Part shown: piece after piece, positions 1 through 8,833 of the stretch | How the letters are laid out: each line of letters opens with the position of its first letter | Position numbering within the stretch: position 1 is the first letter of the stretch | Source: Hyphomicrobiales bacterium | GTDB lineage: Bacteria; Pseudomonadota; Alphaproteobacteria; Rhizobiales; WTKA01 | Length of the DNA stretch: 47,256 nucleotides | Direction of reading: 5' to 3' | Assembly: GCA_011524605.1 (NCBI GenBank) | Contig: WTKA01000061.1 | Location: 1-47,256 of the forward strand | Notes under the pieces: model-generated | Seen by the model: only the letters and a program-made list of their open reading frames with translations | Database searches by the model: none | Told to the model about the DNA's origin: nothing | Translations under genes and position numbers: made by a program

Positions 1-112
1 ACCTAATAGTTTTCATTCAAACAGAATTGAACAAAATAATCACGTTCTGAGCCTAAAGCTTTGATTATTAATATGATGTGCTAGCTTATTACTTTTAGAA
101 AATTTTTTAAAT

Positions 113-150
113 GGTTATTCTATTAAGAGAGAGGTAGAAATAGAATAACC
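113..150. repeat. 12-bp perfect inverted repeat (GGTTATTCTATT / AATAGAATAACC), possible terminator downstream of the cpdR-like gene
   Basis: Arms at 113-124 and 139-150 with a 14-nt loop; T/A-rich flanks but no clean T-tract. Confidence 0.4.
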
Positions 151-220
151 GCTCATTTTGTTATTTTTAACAACAAAAGGCGGCTGCTCTATTTGTAAGA
201 GTCCAAGTTAAGGCTGGACA

Positions 221-583
221 CTAGTGTAGTGCTGAATTAACAGCTGTTCTAATTTTGTCGAGTGAAAATGGTTTTTCAACGACATCAACAACAATTTGCA
301 TAAGGTCATCTGCACGTTCGCGCTGATCTGCAAAGCCTGTCATAAGCAAAATGCGCAATTCATTCCAATTTTGAGAGGCAGAATGAGCAAGAGCTATGCC
401 ATCCATGCCAGGCATTCTAATATCAGAAAGAACAAGGTCAAAACTACCTTCCTGCTCTTCTAATATATCCAATGCTTCTAAGCCGTCCATTGCCGATGTT
501 ACATCATGCCCATCAAGATTAAGGGCTCTGCTAACAAAGGATCTCACCATATCATCGTCTTCTGCGATTAAGATATTTGCCAT
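221..583 (-). CDS. cpdR: CpdR-like single-domain response regulator
   Basis: 120-aa stand-alone receiver domain (AEDDDMVR, LVLSDIRMPGMDG, LLMTGF, VEKPFSLDKI), typical of alphaproteobacterial CpdR. Confidence 0.85.
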   Translation of the reverse strand: MANILIAEDDDMVRSFVSRALNLDGHDVTSAMDGLEALDILEEQEGSFDLVLSDIRMPGMDGIALAHSASQNWNELRILLMTGFADQRERADDLMQIVVDVVEKPFSLDKIRTAVNSALH

Positions 584-643
584 TTTTGAAGCGCTCTCTT
601 TCTACTCTTTACCAGTTTTGTTAATACCAGTTTATTTATTAAT

Positions 644-1744
644 TTATTCTGAATGATTGTCACTTGTTTCAGCTAGCTTAACCGATACATTGCTAAAATC
701 ACCTGTAGGCATTTCAATGCTTCGAGAAAAAGAAATAATTTCAGCTGGTGCAATAAATTCATTGTCTGTGGTTTTAAATTTATTGGAAACTGAACCATCT
801 TCTGCATGAAATAAAATTTCAATTTCAGGCGTCATCTTCGCTTGATTTGATTGATTTGCAATATCCCCGCGGACTAAAATCTCCCCATTACTGATATTAG
901 AAGTATCAACATCTATATTCTCGAGGGTAATGGTGTCATTCTTGCTGGAAATCAGGCCTATTTTAGCAAGCAATGGTTCTGTTATGGGTAGTTTTGAAGC
1001 AACTAGCGTAGGGTTTAGAGCAGCTAAGCTAATAATACATGCAACCAATGCAACCCATAAGAAGCCTTTACGGCTTTCATTTTCAGATTTTTGCTTTGCC
1101 TTTGTTTTAATTTTTTTCTTAGGTTGGTTTTCTTCCAAATGTTTTGATCTAACAGAAGATAAAAAGTCCATATTCTCTGAAGGGCTTTTTGGATTTTCTT
1201 GTAGCTTTGTTAGATTCTCTACGAGCTCGTCCTGCTGGGGCGGCGAGAATATTTCTGAATTATAAGTCTGCTCTAGTGAGCTAGGTGTTTCTTCTGACTT
1301 ATTTTCTCCAGCGCTAGGATTTTCATCACTATCTGTGGTACTCGGACTGTCATTATGATCAATAGCGCTCAATTTCTCATTAGGAGAAGCAATATCTTCT
1401 TGAGGAGAAGCAATCTCTTTTTGTTGGTTTTCTGTTATTTTTGCTTCAGCTATATTTTCAGGATCTTCTTTTTGAGGCGAAGCAAATGCAGGTTTTGCAA
1501 AAGAAGAAGGAGCAAAAGCTTCTTCGCCTTTATCACTCGCCGTCTCTAGCGTTTTTGCCTCGATAATTTCTTTTGTACCGCCTTCTACTTCTGTATCTTC
1601 AACTTTGTTTAGCTTTTGAAGGGCAAGCTCAAGCTCCTCACCACAATTTTTACAAGCAACAATGAAGCCATTATCTAGATTGATAGGACGGAACTGATTT
1701 TCTGCAGAACAAGAAGGACATTTTAAACGCATAAGGATACTCAT
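644..1744 (-). CDS. MJ0042-type zinc-ribbon protein with long acidic linker, TM segment and C-terminal DUF3426-like region
   Basis: N-terminal CPSCSAENQF...CKNCGEEL zinc ribbon; Ser/Glu-rich low-complexity middle; hydrophobic segment FLWVALVACIISLAAL; located next to ftsEX as in other alphaproteobacteria. Confidence 0.75.
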   Translation of the reverse strand: MSILMRLKCPSCSAENQFRPINLDNGFIVACKNCGEELELALQKLNKVEDTEVEGGTKEIIEAKTLETASDKGEEAFAPSSFAKPAFASPQKEDPENIAEAKITENQQKEIASPQEDIASPNEKLSAIDHNDSPSTTDSDENPSAGENKSEETPSSLEQTYNSEIFSPPQQDELVENLTKLQENPKSPSENMDFLSSVRSKHLEENQPKKKIKTKAKQKSENESRKGFLWVALVACIISLAALNPTLVASKLPITEPLLAKIGLISSKNDTITLENIDVDTSNISNGEILVRGDIANQSNQAKMTPEIEILFHAEDGSVSNKFKTTDNEFIAPAEIISFSRSIEMPTGDFSNVSVKLAETSDNHSE

Positions 1745-1941
1745 AATTTTACTATAATTCTAATTATGTCCGTAACATGTTAAAAATTCCCTTTTAGCTT
1801 TTTAATAATCGTTTCAAAAGGAGATAAAAAAGCATTTATGATTTTTATGTTTAATGAATAGTAAAGAAGTTTTCATGTAGATTAGAGGCAGAATAGGAAC
1901 GCTTTGTTCGTAAGGGCAAAGGCAGATATTGGGCAACACGC

Positions 1942-2613
1942 ATGGAAAAAACGGCCGTCATTGATTTTGAAAATGTTGGATTTCGTTATGGTATGGGAAG
2001 CGAAATTTTGAAAAACCTTACTCTCACCGTTGATAGGGGGTCTTTTCAATTTTTAACTGGACCTTCAGGTGCAGGCAAAACAACATTAATGCGCCTGATG
2101 ATTTTAGCTTTAAGGCCTTCAGCGGGTAGTTTAAGAATTTTTGGGCGATCGGCGCAATCGATTACAAGGGCAGAAATTCCTCAAATTAGAAGGCGCATAG
2201 GCATTGTATTCCAGGATTTTCGCTTGTTAGATCATTTAACAATTTTTGATAATGTTTCTTTGCCCTTACGTATATTAGGGTTGCCGGTAGAAGATTATAA
2301 GCAAGATGTTGTAGATCTATTAGATTGGGTGGGGCTTGGTGATCGTCTTGATTCTTACCCAGCTGTTTTGTCAGGGGGAGAGCAGCAGCGGGTAGCTATC
2401 GCAAGAGCTGTGATTACAAAGCCAGAGCTTTTGTTAGCAGATGAACCCACTGGCAATGTTGATCCAAAGCACGCAGAGCGTTTAATGCGATTATTTATTG
2501 AGTTAAATCGCTTAGGAACGACAATTATGTTAGCAACTCATGATCACTATCTAATGGATCAATTTGATATGCCTAAGCTCTATCTAGAAAATGGTATGAT
2601 TGAATCTTATTAA
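1942..2613 (+). CDS. ftsE: Cell division ATP-binding protein FtsE
   Basis: Walker A GPSGAGKTT, signature LSGGEQQRVAIARA, Walker B LLLADEPTGNVDP; followed by ftsX. Confidence 0.95.
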   Translation: MEKTAVIDFENVGFRYGMGSEILKNLTLTVDRGSFQFLTGPSGAGKTTLMRLMILALRPSAGSLRIFGRSAQSITRAEIPQIRRRIGIVFQDFRLLDHLTIFDNVSLPLRILGLPVEDYKQDVVDLLDWVGLGDRLDSYPAVLSGGEQQRVAIARAVITKPELLLADEPTGNVDPKHAERLMRLFIELNRLGTTIMLATHDHYLMDQFDMPKLYLENGMIESY

Positions 2614-2638
2614 TTGAAGCGACGCAAAGGGTCTAAAA

Positions 2639-3676
2639 ATGGTAAAGCCAGACTTAAGTCATCAAAACCCATATGGGCAACCCTCTAGTGATAGTGATGG
2701 GGCTGGCGTGGAAAATATGACAAAAGATATAGAGCCAAATAAAGCGCAAAAAAAATATAAGGCTTTATCGATTATTCCAGCCACTTCAATCACGATAAGA
2801 GCTGTTTCAATATCAGTAGCCATTATGGCCTTTTTGGCTTGTCTTACCACTGGTTTTGTATTCATTATATGGTCTACAGCGCAAAATTGGGCAAGCGATG
2901 TTTCAGGTGAGCTTACTGTTCAGATTCGTGAAGTTGATGGTGTGGAAATAGAAAATGAAGTGCAAAAAGCGCTCACTATTCTAAAAAGTTTTGAGGGTAT
3001 TAGCAATGTTCGTGTAATGACAAATAGCGAGAATGAGGCTTTGCTAGAGCCTTGGCTGGGTCGCGGCTTGGATTTAAGTGTTTTACCGATCCCACGTCTA
3101 ATTATCGTCTCTATTGATACGGATAACCCGCCTATATTGAGTGTTTTATCAAGAGATTTAGCGCGGCAAGTTGCAGGGGTTAGTATTGATAATCATCGTT
3201 TATGGCTATCACGGCTTCGAAATATGGCAAATACATTGATAATATTAGGGGTTGGTGTTTTATGCCTTGTATTGCTTGCAACTGTTTTGACAATTGTTTT
3301 TGCCACAAGAGGTGCGGTTGCTTCTTCAAGGGAGGTTGTTGCTGTTTTAGATCTTGTTGGGGCAAATGAGAATTTTATTGCCAATCAGTTTGAAAAACAT
3401 TTTCTTAGAGTTGGCATTCAAGGCGGCCTTATCGGTGGGGGGGCTGCAATAGCGATTTTTTGGTTTGGCAGCCTTTTTTCTAGCTTGCTTTATACCAACG
3501 CAGCAGCATCTCAGTTGCAAGCCATGTTTGGTGATTTTGCCTTAAGGTTAGAAGGCTATGTCGCTGTTTTGCTTGTTTTACTCTTTGTTATATTGTTAGC
3601 AACGCTTACTTCAAGATTTTCAGTATTATCCTATTTAAAACAAAATAACTCTTTTGAGCGGATTAGAATAAAATAA
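2639..3676 (+). CDS. ftsX: Cell division protein FtsX
   Basis: Four-TM FtsX-like permease topology directly downstream of ftsE. Confidence 0.92.
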   Translation: MVKPDLSHQNPYGQPSSDSDGAGVENMTKDIEPNKAQKKYKALSIIPATSITIRAVSISVAIMAFLACLTTGFVFIIWSTAQNWASDVSGELTVQIREVDGVEIENEVQKALTILKSFEGISNVRVMTNSENEALLEPWLGRGLDLSVLPIPRLIIVSIDTDNPPILSVLSRDLARQVAGVSIDNHRLWLSRLRNMANTLIILGVGVLCLVLLATVLTIVFATRGAVASSREVVAVLDLVGANENFIANQFEKHFLRVGIQGGLIGGGAAIAIFWFGSLFSSLLYTNAAASQLQAMFGDFALRLEGYVAVLLVLLFVILLATLTSRFSVLSYLKQNNSFERIRIK

Positions 3677-3761
3677 ACCCTGAAAAAGCCTTGTTTTTGA
3701 AATAGGCTTGTCAAATGACATATTATTATCTTTAATCGATGGCTTATGCGGGTAATTAAAT

Positions 3762-4370
3762 GTGATAAAGCTTTTGCCAATGAGTTATATAAAAAGACAT
3801 ATATTATTTTGGCTCACAATGGGCTTGATAACGGCATTCTTAATTAGTTTTTCTTCTTATAGTGCCCAGCTCACAAGTAATGAAGTCGTGCAAATTAAAA
3901 AAGCAGATGGTCTTGTTGTTTTTACTGGAGAGGCAAGGCGCATTAACGTTGGTCTTTCTATTTTTCAAAATAAAAAAGCAGCAAATATGCTGATTTCAGG
4001 TGTTAATGATAATATTTCTAGGAAAGGCTTAGCGCGTAAGCATTCTCGGTATAACAAGATTTTAACCTGCTGCGTTGACCTTGACTATAAAGCGTTAGAC
4101 ACAATTGGGAATGCTAGAGAAACTGCTCTTTGGGCAAAAAAGAAAAAGCTCAAATCTCTCATTGTTGTAACCTCAGCCTATCACATGCCACGGTCTTTGC
4201 TTTTGCTCAAACAGCAGCTAGACGATGAGGTTGAATTGAAGCCTTTCCCCGTAAAGCTTTCTCATTTTGATGAATGGTGGACATCAACAAAATCCACTAA
4301 AATTGTTGTTGTTGAATATTTCAAATATATTGCAAGTATGCTGTCTATTGAGCTCAAGCTTTCGTCTTGA
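3762..4370 (+). CDS. YdcF family protein (DUF218)
   Basis: DGLVVFTGEARRINVGLSIF, ARETALWAKKKKLKSLIVVTSAYHMPRSLLLL motifs of the YdcF/DUF218 family; follows ftsEX. Confidence 0.85.
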   Translation: MIKLLPMSYIKRHILFWLTMGLITAFLISFSSYSAQLTSNEVVQIKKADGLVVFTGEARRINVGLSIFQNKKAANMLISGVNDNISRKGLARKHSRYNKILTCCVDLDYKALDTIGNARETALWAKKKKLKSLIVVTSAYHMPRSLLLLKQQLDDEVELKPFPVKLSHFDEWWTSTKSTKIVVVEYFKYIASMLSIELKLSS

Positions 4371-4399
4371 GCTATGGCTGTTGCAAATATACAGGTGGG

Positions 4400-5200
4400 T
4401 TATAGCTCAAAATCAGCTTGAACAGGGGCGTGGTCAGATGTTTTTTCCCAGTCACGTACATGGTCTAGGACTTTAATAGCCTTTAATTTAGGGCTGAGAT
4501 TTTCTGTGATCCAGACATGGTCTAAGCGTCGACCGCGGTTTGAAGCACGCCAATCACGGGCACGATAGCTCCACCAGCTATAGAGTTTTTCAGAGGCAGG
4601 GATTATTTGGCGCATAGCATCAACCCATGGCAAGGCATGTTGCAGCTTAGTAAAGACTTCCACTTCAATAGGGGTATGTGAAACGACTTTCGAGACTTGC
4701 TTGTGAGACCAGACATCATTTTCAAGCGGTGCAATATTTAAATCGCCGACTAATATGCGTTTATCTTCACCTTTTTTATCGGTGAAATGATTTGTCATGG
4801 CATCGATAAAGTCAAGCTTATGACCGAATTTATCATTTTGTTCTCGATCAGGAATATCCCCGCCAGCAGGAATATAATAATTATCAATAGCAACGGAGCC
4901 CGCTTGCGGTATTTCTGCATTAGCAGCAATATGACGACCATCGTCAATTGTCGAATGCATTAAAGTATAGGGATCGGAGAGTGGGAATTTTGAAAGCGTA
5001 GCAACACCATGATAGGCCTTGAAGCCTCTAACCGCTTGAAAAGGGTAGCCAGCTTCTTCAAAAGCCTTTGCAGGGAACTGGTCGTTGGTGCATTTAATTT
5101 CCTGTAGGCATAAAATATCTGGCTTTGCCTCTTCAATAAGCTGCTCTGCTAGGTGAAGTCTAGCGCGTACAGAATTTATGTTCCAGGTAATAATCCGCAT
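4400..5200 (-). CDS. xthA: Exodeoxyribonuclease III
   Basis: MRIITWNINSVRARL, CLQEIKC, VGDLNIAP, SDHAPV motifs of the ExoIII/EEP family. Confidence 0.93.
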   Translation of the reverse strand: MRIITWNINSVRARLHLAEQLIEEAKPDILCLQEIKCTNDQFPAKAFEEAGYPFQAVRGFKAYHGVATLSKFPLSDPYTLMHSTIDDGRHIAANAEIPQAGSVAIDNYYIPAGGDIPDREQNDKFGHKLDFIDAMTNHFTDKKGEDKRILVGDLNIAPLENDVWSHKQVSKVVSHTPIEVEVFTKLQHALPWVDAMRQIIPASEKLYSWWSYRARDWRASNRGRRLDHVWITENLSPKLKAIKVLDHVRDWEKTSDHAPVQADFEL

Positions 5201-5365
5201 ATTTATCTCTTCATCCGTTACTTTCTTTGGTGTGAAGTAACATAAATTCTGATATTTCAGAAATTATATTCGCTGAATAGAAAAATAAAATAATAAAAAA
5301 CTTACAATTACAATAAAATGCTCTTAAATATAAAAAGTTGATTATCATCTCAAGGTTTTTAAGTC

Positions 5366-6559
5366 ATGTCGTCTTTATTGGATAGAATTGTTGGTTTTTT
5401 TGAATGGTGCTGGCGCTTTTTCACGGCTCAAAGCATTACAGGATCAAAATATGACCCTTATAGGCGATCTCGAGTGAGGTGGACTTTTAGAATTATCATT
5501 ATGATAATCGTATTTATCATCCTGTTTTGGCTTATAACTTTATTTTGGGCAACGGGTTGGGTTCGGGGTTATAGCCTTGCATATCCTCAATCTGTCATTG
5601 CACCTACTGAGTTGTCTCAATCAGGGGAAACGACAAATATAACGTCAGGGCGTGTTGATGTGCAAAGCTGTGGCCGTTCCGAGCTTGTTCATATGACAAG
5701 TCATTTGACAAATGAGATGATTGTTACAAATGGCTGGATACCCTCTATGCCTCAATATAAAACAGGTCTTCTCTTTATAACAGATTGGGAAAAGACACCG
5801 TTTTTTGATAATAAAGCATCTTTCCAATTAGGCATATTACAATCTGTGAGACGAACAACAATTGAACTTGTGGATTCTTTAGGCCGTATTCGGGGTACAT
5901 CAGGCGAGGATAGTGATTTAGAATCCGCGCGCGGCAATTTAAATTTTGATCAGAGGACTTGGTATATCAATCCATTTGATCCGCAAAGACAAACTTTTTC
6001 ACCTTCTTCTTCTACAGGTTTTTATAAAGAGGCGGTTAAATCATTGGATCGCTTTAATCAAAAGCTTGCCACTTACGATGAAAAAGATGGGCGCTGTGGC
6101 GCTTTGTTTGACACAAGGGCAGATAATTTGCGCCAACTTTTAGTTCGCATATCTTCTCACTTAGGCGGTGTTGTTGATCAACTCTCAAAAAGATCACAAG
6201 GAGAGCGTTATGATCCGCGCTTAGATGAATTTGTCGCGGGTGAGGGTAATAATGCTGGTTGGTTTGATTTTCAGGCAGATAATTATTTTTACGAAGCATC
6301 AGGTGTTATGTATGCCTATCATGGCTTATTGCAAGCCGCTCGGGTTGATTTTGCTGATGTGATTGAAAAGCGAGATCTTGATGATATCTGGGATTTGATG
6401 GAAACCCATATTGCAGAGGCTGCAGCTTTATCGCCTGTCATCGTCTCAAATGGCAAGGAAGATGGTGTATTATTTCCAGACCACCTCTCCGCTCTGAGCG
6501 AAAATATGCTTCGTTCTCGTTCTAATATGGTCGAAATAAGAGATATTCTCACGCAATAA
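5366..6559 (+). CDS. DUF2333 family membrane protein
   Basis: N-terminal TM; TSGRVDVQSCGRSELVHMTSHLTNEMIVTNGWIPSMP resembles DUF2333. Confidence 0.75.
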   Translation: MSSLLDRIVGFFEWCWRFFTAQSITGSKYDPYRRSRVRWTFRIIIMIIVFIILFWLITLFWATGWVRGYSLAYPQSVIAPTELSQSGETTNITSGRVDVQSCGRSELVHMTSHLTNEMIVTNGWIPSMPQYKTGLLFITDWEKTPFFDNKASFQLGILQSVRRTTIELVDSLGRIRGTSGEDSDLESARGNLNFDQRTWYINPFDPQRQTFSPSSSTGFYKEAVKSLDRFNQKLATYDEKDGRCGALFDTRADNLRQLLVRISSHLGGVVDQLSKRSQGERYDPRLDEFVAGEGNNAGWFDFQADNYFYEASGVMYAYHGLLQAARVDFADVIEKRDLDDIWDLMETHIAEAAALSPVIVSNGKEDGVLFPDHLSALSENMLRSRSNMVEIRDILTQ

Positions 6560-6585
6560 TATAGGTTCTGAGCTTAGGCAAAAAT

Positions 6586-7218
6586 ATGATTTTAGGCCGC
6601 GTTGAAAAAATTTTTGTTGGTAAGCCTAAGAAAGAGCCTTGGGCAAGTGCGTTAACTTCTATCTCAAAGCAAGAAGTTCAAGATAGGCAACGTGTCGATA
6701 GATTTGGCCTTGTAAATGATGAACAGGCCGATAAGGTGAATCATGGCGGCGCGGCTATGCGCCTTCATGCTCACCCTATTGAACGCTATGCTTTTTGGAA
6801 TAATAAATTTATGACAAAGCTTGAAGCGGGCGCGTTTGGGGAGAATTTTGCGACATCGGGCTTGTTAGAAGAGCAAATTTATGTCGGAGATATTTGTCGC
6901 ATAGGCACGGTAACAGTCCAGCTTAGTCAAGGTCGCGTCCCCTGTCATAAGCTATGTGATCATACTGATATTAAGGAATTAGCTTATTGGTTTCAAAAAA
7001 CAGGCTATACAGGTTGGTATTATCGTATTCTTGAAACTGGCCATGTCCAAGCGGCTGATGCCATTGAATTGATTGAGCGCCCCCAGTCGAATTTGTCCTT
7101 GCTAGAGCTGAATAAGATTTTTTTCACTCGCAAAAGCAATCCAGACTTAGCAAGAAAAATACTTGAAGTTGAAGCGCTTAGCGCAGAGTGGCTGGAAAAA
7201 ATACGAGGCGCAATTTAA
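6586..7218 (+). CDS. MOSC domain-containing protein (YiiM-like)
   Basis: VNHGGAAMRLHAHP, GAFGENFATSGL, GRVPCHKL motifs characteristic of MOSC/YiiM proteins. Confidence 0.88.
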   Translation: MILGRVEKIFVGKPKKEPWASALTSISKQEVQDRQRVDRFGLVNDEQADKVNHGGAAMRLHAHPIERYAFWNNKFMTKLEAGAFGENFATSGLLEEQIYVGDICRIGTVTVQLSQGRVPCHKLCDHTDIKELAYWFQKTGYTGWYYRILETGHVQAADAIELIERPQSNLSLLELNKIFFTRKSNPDLARKILEVEALSAEWLEKIRGAI

Positions 7219-7387
7219 GATAATGCACATTAATGCCTAAATAATAGGCAATGACTTCTATTTGATTAATAATTAATCGAGTGCGGTGTTCTGAAAATTA
7301 GTCAGCACAAGAATAAACAAGAGATTTTTGTTAACAAACTTATCATAATCAATGCTTTATTAAATTAGGTAAATGAAATTTTAATGG

Positions 7388-7403
7388 TGGCACGCTTTAT
7401 GCT
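7388..7403 (+). promoter_or_regulatory. Sigma-54 (RpoN) type promoter upstream of urtA
   Basis: TGGCACGCTTTATGCT matches TGGCACGRNNNTTGCW at the -24 GG and -12 GC with exact spacing; lies about 30 nt before the urtA start. Confidence 0.7.
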
Positions 7404-7433
7404 GTTTGGAAGGCGTTATTAAACTTACAAGGA

Positions 7434-8744
7434 GTGATGATGATGGGTTTAAAGCGTTATGCAACTAAAATGGCTGCGACGACTGCTGTTGCTGCGGGTC
7501 TTATGTTAAGTGTGAGCGCGCATGCAGCTGAGACAATTAAAGTAGGTGTGTTACACTCGCTTTCAGGCACGATGGCAATTTCTGAGACAACATTAAAAGA
7601 CGCAATGTTGATGCTTATTGAAGAGCAAAATAAAAAAGGCGGTCTTTTAGGTAAGCAGCTAGAGGCAGTTGTTGTTGACCCAGCGTCAAACTGGCCTTTG
7701 TTTGCTGAGAAAGCACGTGAGCTTATTGAAAAAGAAAAAGTATCTGCGGTTTTTGGTGCTTGGACATCAGTATCTCGTAAATCTGTTTTGCCAGTATTTG
7801 AAGAGCTCAATAATATCATGTTCTACCCTGTTCAGTATGAGGGGGAAGAAAGCCAGCGTAATATTTTCTACACAGGTGCGGCGCCAAACCAACAGGCAAT
7901 TCCAGCTGTTGATTATCTTATGAGTGAAGATGGCGGCGAAGCGAAGCGTTGGGTTCTTGCTGGTACAGATTATGTTTACCCGCGTACGACAAATAAGATC
8001 TTAGAAGCTTATTTGATGGCAAAAGGCGTTGCTAAAGAAGATATCATGATTAATTACACGCCATTTGGTCATTCCGATTGGCAAACAATTGTATCTGATA
8101 TCAAGAAGTTTGCTTCAGAAGGAAAGAAAACAGCGGTTGTTTCCACGATTAATGGTGATGCCAATGTTCCTTTCTATAAAGAGTTAGCGAACCAAGGTAT
8201 TGAAGCTGAAGATATTCCAGTTGTTGCTTTCTCGGTTGGTGAAGAAGAGCTTGCTGGTCTTGATACTGCTCCTCTTGTTGGTCACCTAGCGGCTTGGAAT
8301 TATTTCCAATCAGTTGAAGCTGATGTAAACGAAGAGTTTATTTCAACATGGAAAAAATTCATCAAAGACGAAGATCGCGTGACAAATGACCCAATGGAAG
8401 CGCATTATATCGGCTTTAACATGTGGGTGAAAGCTGTTGAGAAAGCTGGTACTGTTGATGTTGATGCTGTTATTGATGCTCTACCAGGTATTACTGTGCC
8501 AAACTTAACTGGCGGCATGTCAACAATGCTTCCAAACCACCATATTACAAAGCCTGTATTGATTGGTGAAATTCAAGACGATGGTCAGTTTGATATCGTT
8601 TGGGAAACAGACGGTCTGGTCCCTGGTGATGCGTGGTCAGATTTCCTTCCAGGTTCTAAAGACCTAAAGTCTGATTGGGTTGAGCTAAATTGTGGTAACT
8701 ATAATGTTGCTGAAGCTAAGTGCTTAGGCGCTGCGACTAACTAA
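7434..8744 (+). CDS. urtA: Urea ABC transporter substrate-binding protein UrtA
   Basis: Signal peptide then ETIKVGVLHSLSGTMAISETTLKDA; first gene of the urtABCDE cluster. Confidence 0.95.
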   Translation: MMMMGLKRYATKMAATTAVAAGLMLSVSAHAAETIKVGVLHSLSGTMAISETTLKDAMLMLIEEQNKKGGLLGKQLEAVVVDPASNWPLFAEKARELIEKEKVSAVFGAWTSVSRKSVLPVFEELNNIMFYPVQYEGEESQRNIFYTGAAPNQQAIPAVDYLMSEDGGEAKRWVLAGTDYVYPRTTNKILEAYLMAKGVAKEDIMINYTPFGHSDWQTIVSDIKKFASEGKKTAVVSTINGDANVPFYKELANQGIEAEDIPVVAFSVGEEELAGLDTAPLVGHLAAWNYFQSVEADVNEEFISTWKKFIKDEDRVTNDPMEAHYIGFNMWVKAVEKAGTVDVDAVIDALPGITVPNLTGGMSTMLPNHHITKPVLIGEIQDDGQFDIVWETDGLVPGDAWSDFLPGSKDLKSDWVELNCGNYNVAEAKCLGAATN

Positions 8745-8770
8745 TATGATTTTTATCTAAATCATTACCA

Positions 8771-8810
8771 ATGGGGCTGCCCCCTTCTCCTAAAGTAGCC
8801 CCATCTTTTT
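8771..8810 (+). terminator. Intra-operon Rho-independent terminator/attenuator between urtA and urtB
   Basis: 10-bp stem ATGGGGCTGC (8771-8780) / GTAGCCCCAT (8795-8804), one G-U, followed by CTTTTT. Confidence 0.8.
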
Positions 8811-8833
8811 ATCGAACTTATGTTGGTGTATTA

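Noticed and set aside
396-656. Plus-strand ORF antisense to the cpdR-like gene
   Set aside because: Lies mostly opposite a clear receiver-domain CDS; composition looks like antisense shadow.
930-1549. Plus-strand ORFs 930-1265 and 1355-1549
   Set aside because: Antisense to the zinc-ribbon protein; low-complexity products explained by the acidic repeats on the other strand.
4351-4373. AGCTCAAG...CTTGAGCT hairpin at the ydcF-like stop codon
   Set aside because: 8-bp stem without a T-tract overlapping coding sequence; not enough to call a terminator.
7457-7819. Minus-strand ORF of 120 aa inside urtA
   Set aside because: Fully antisense to a conserved gene; no recognisable domain.
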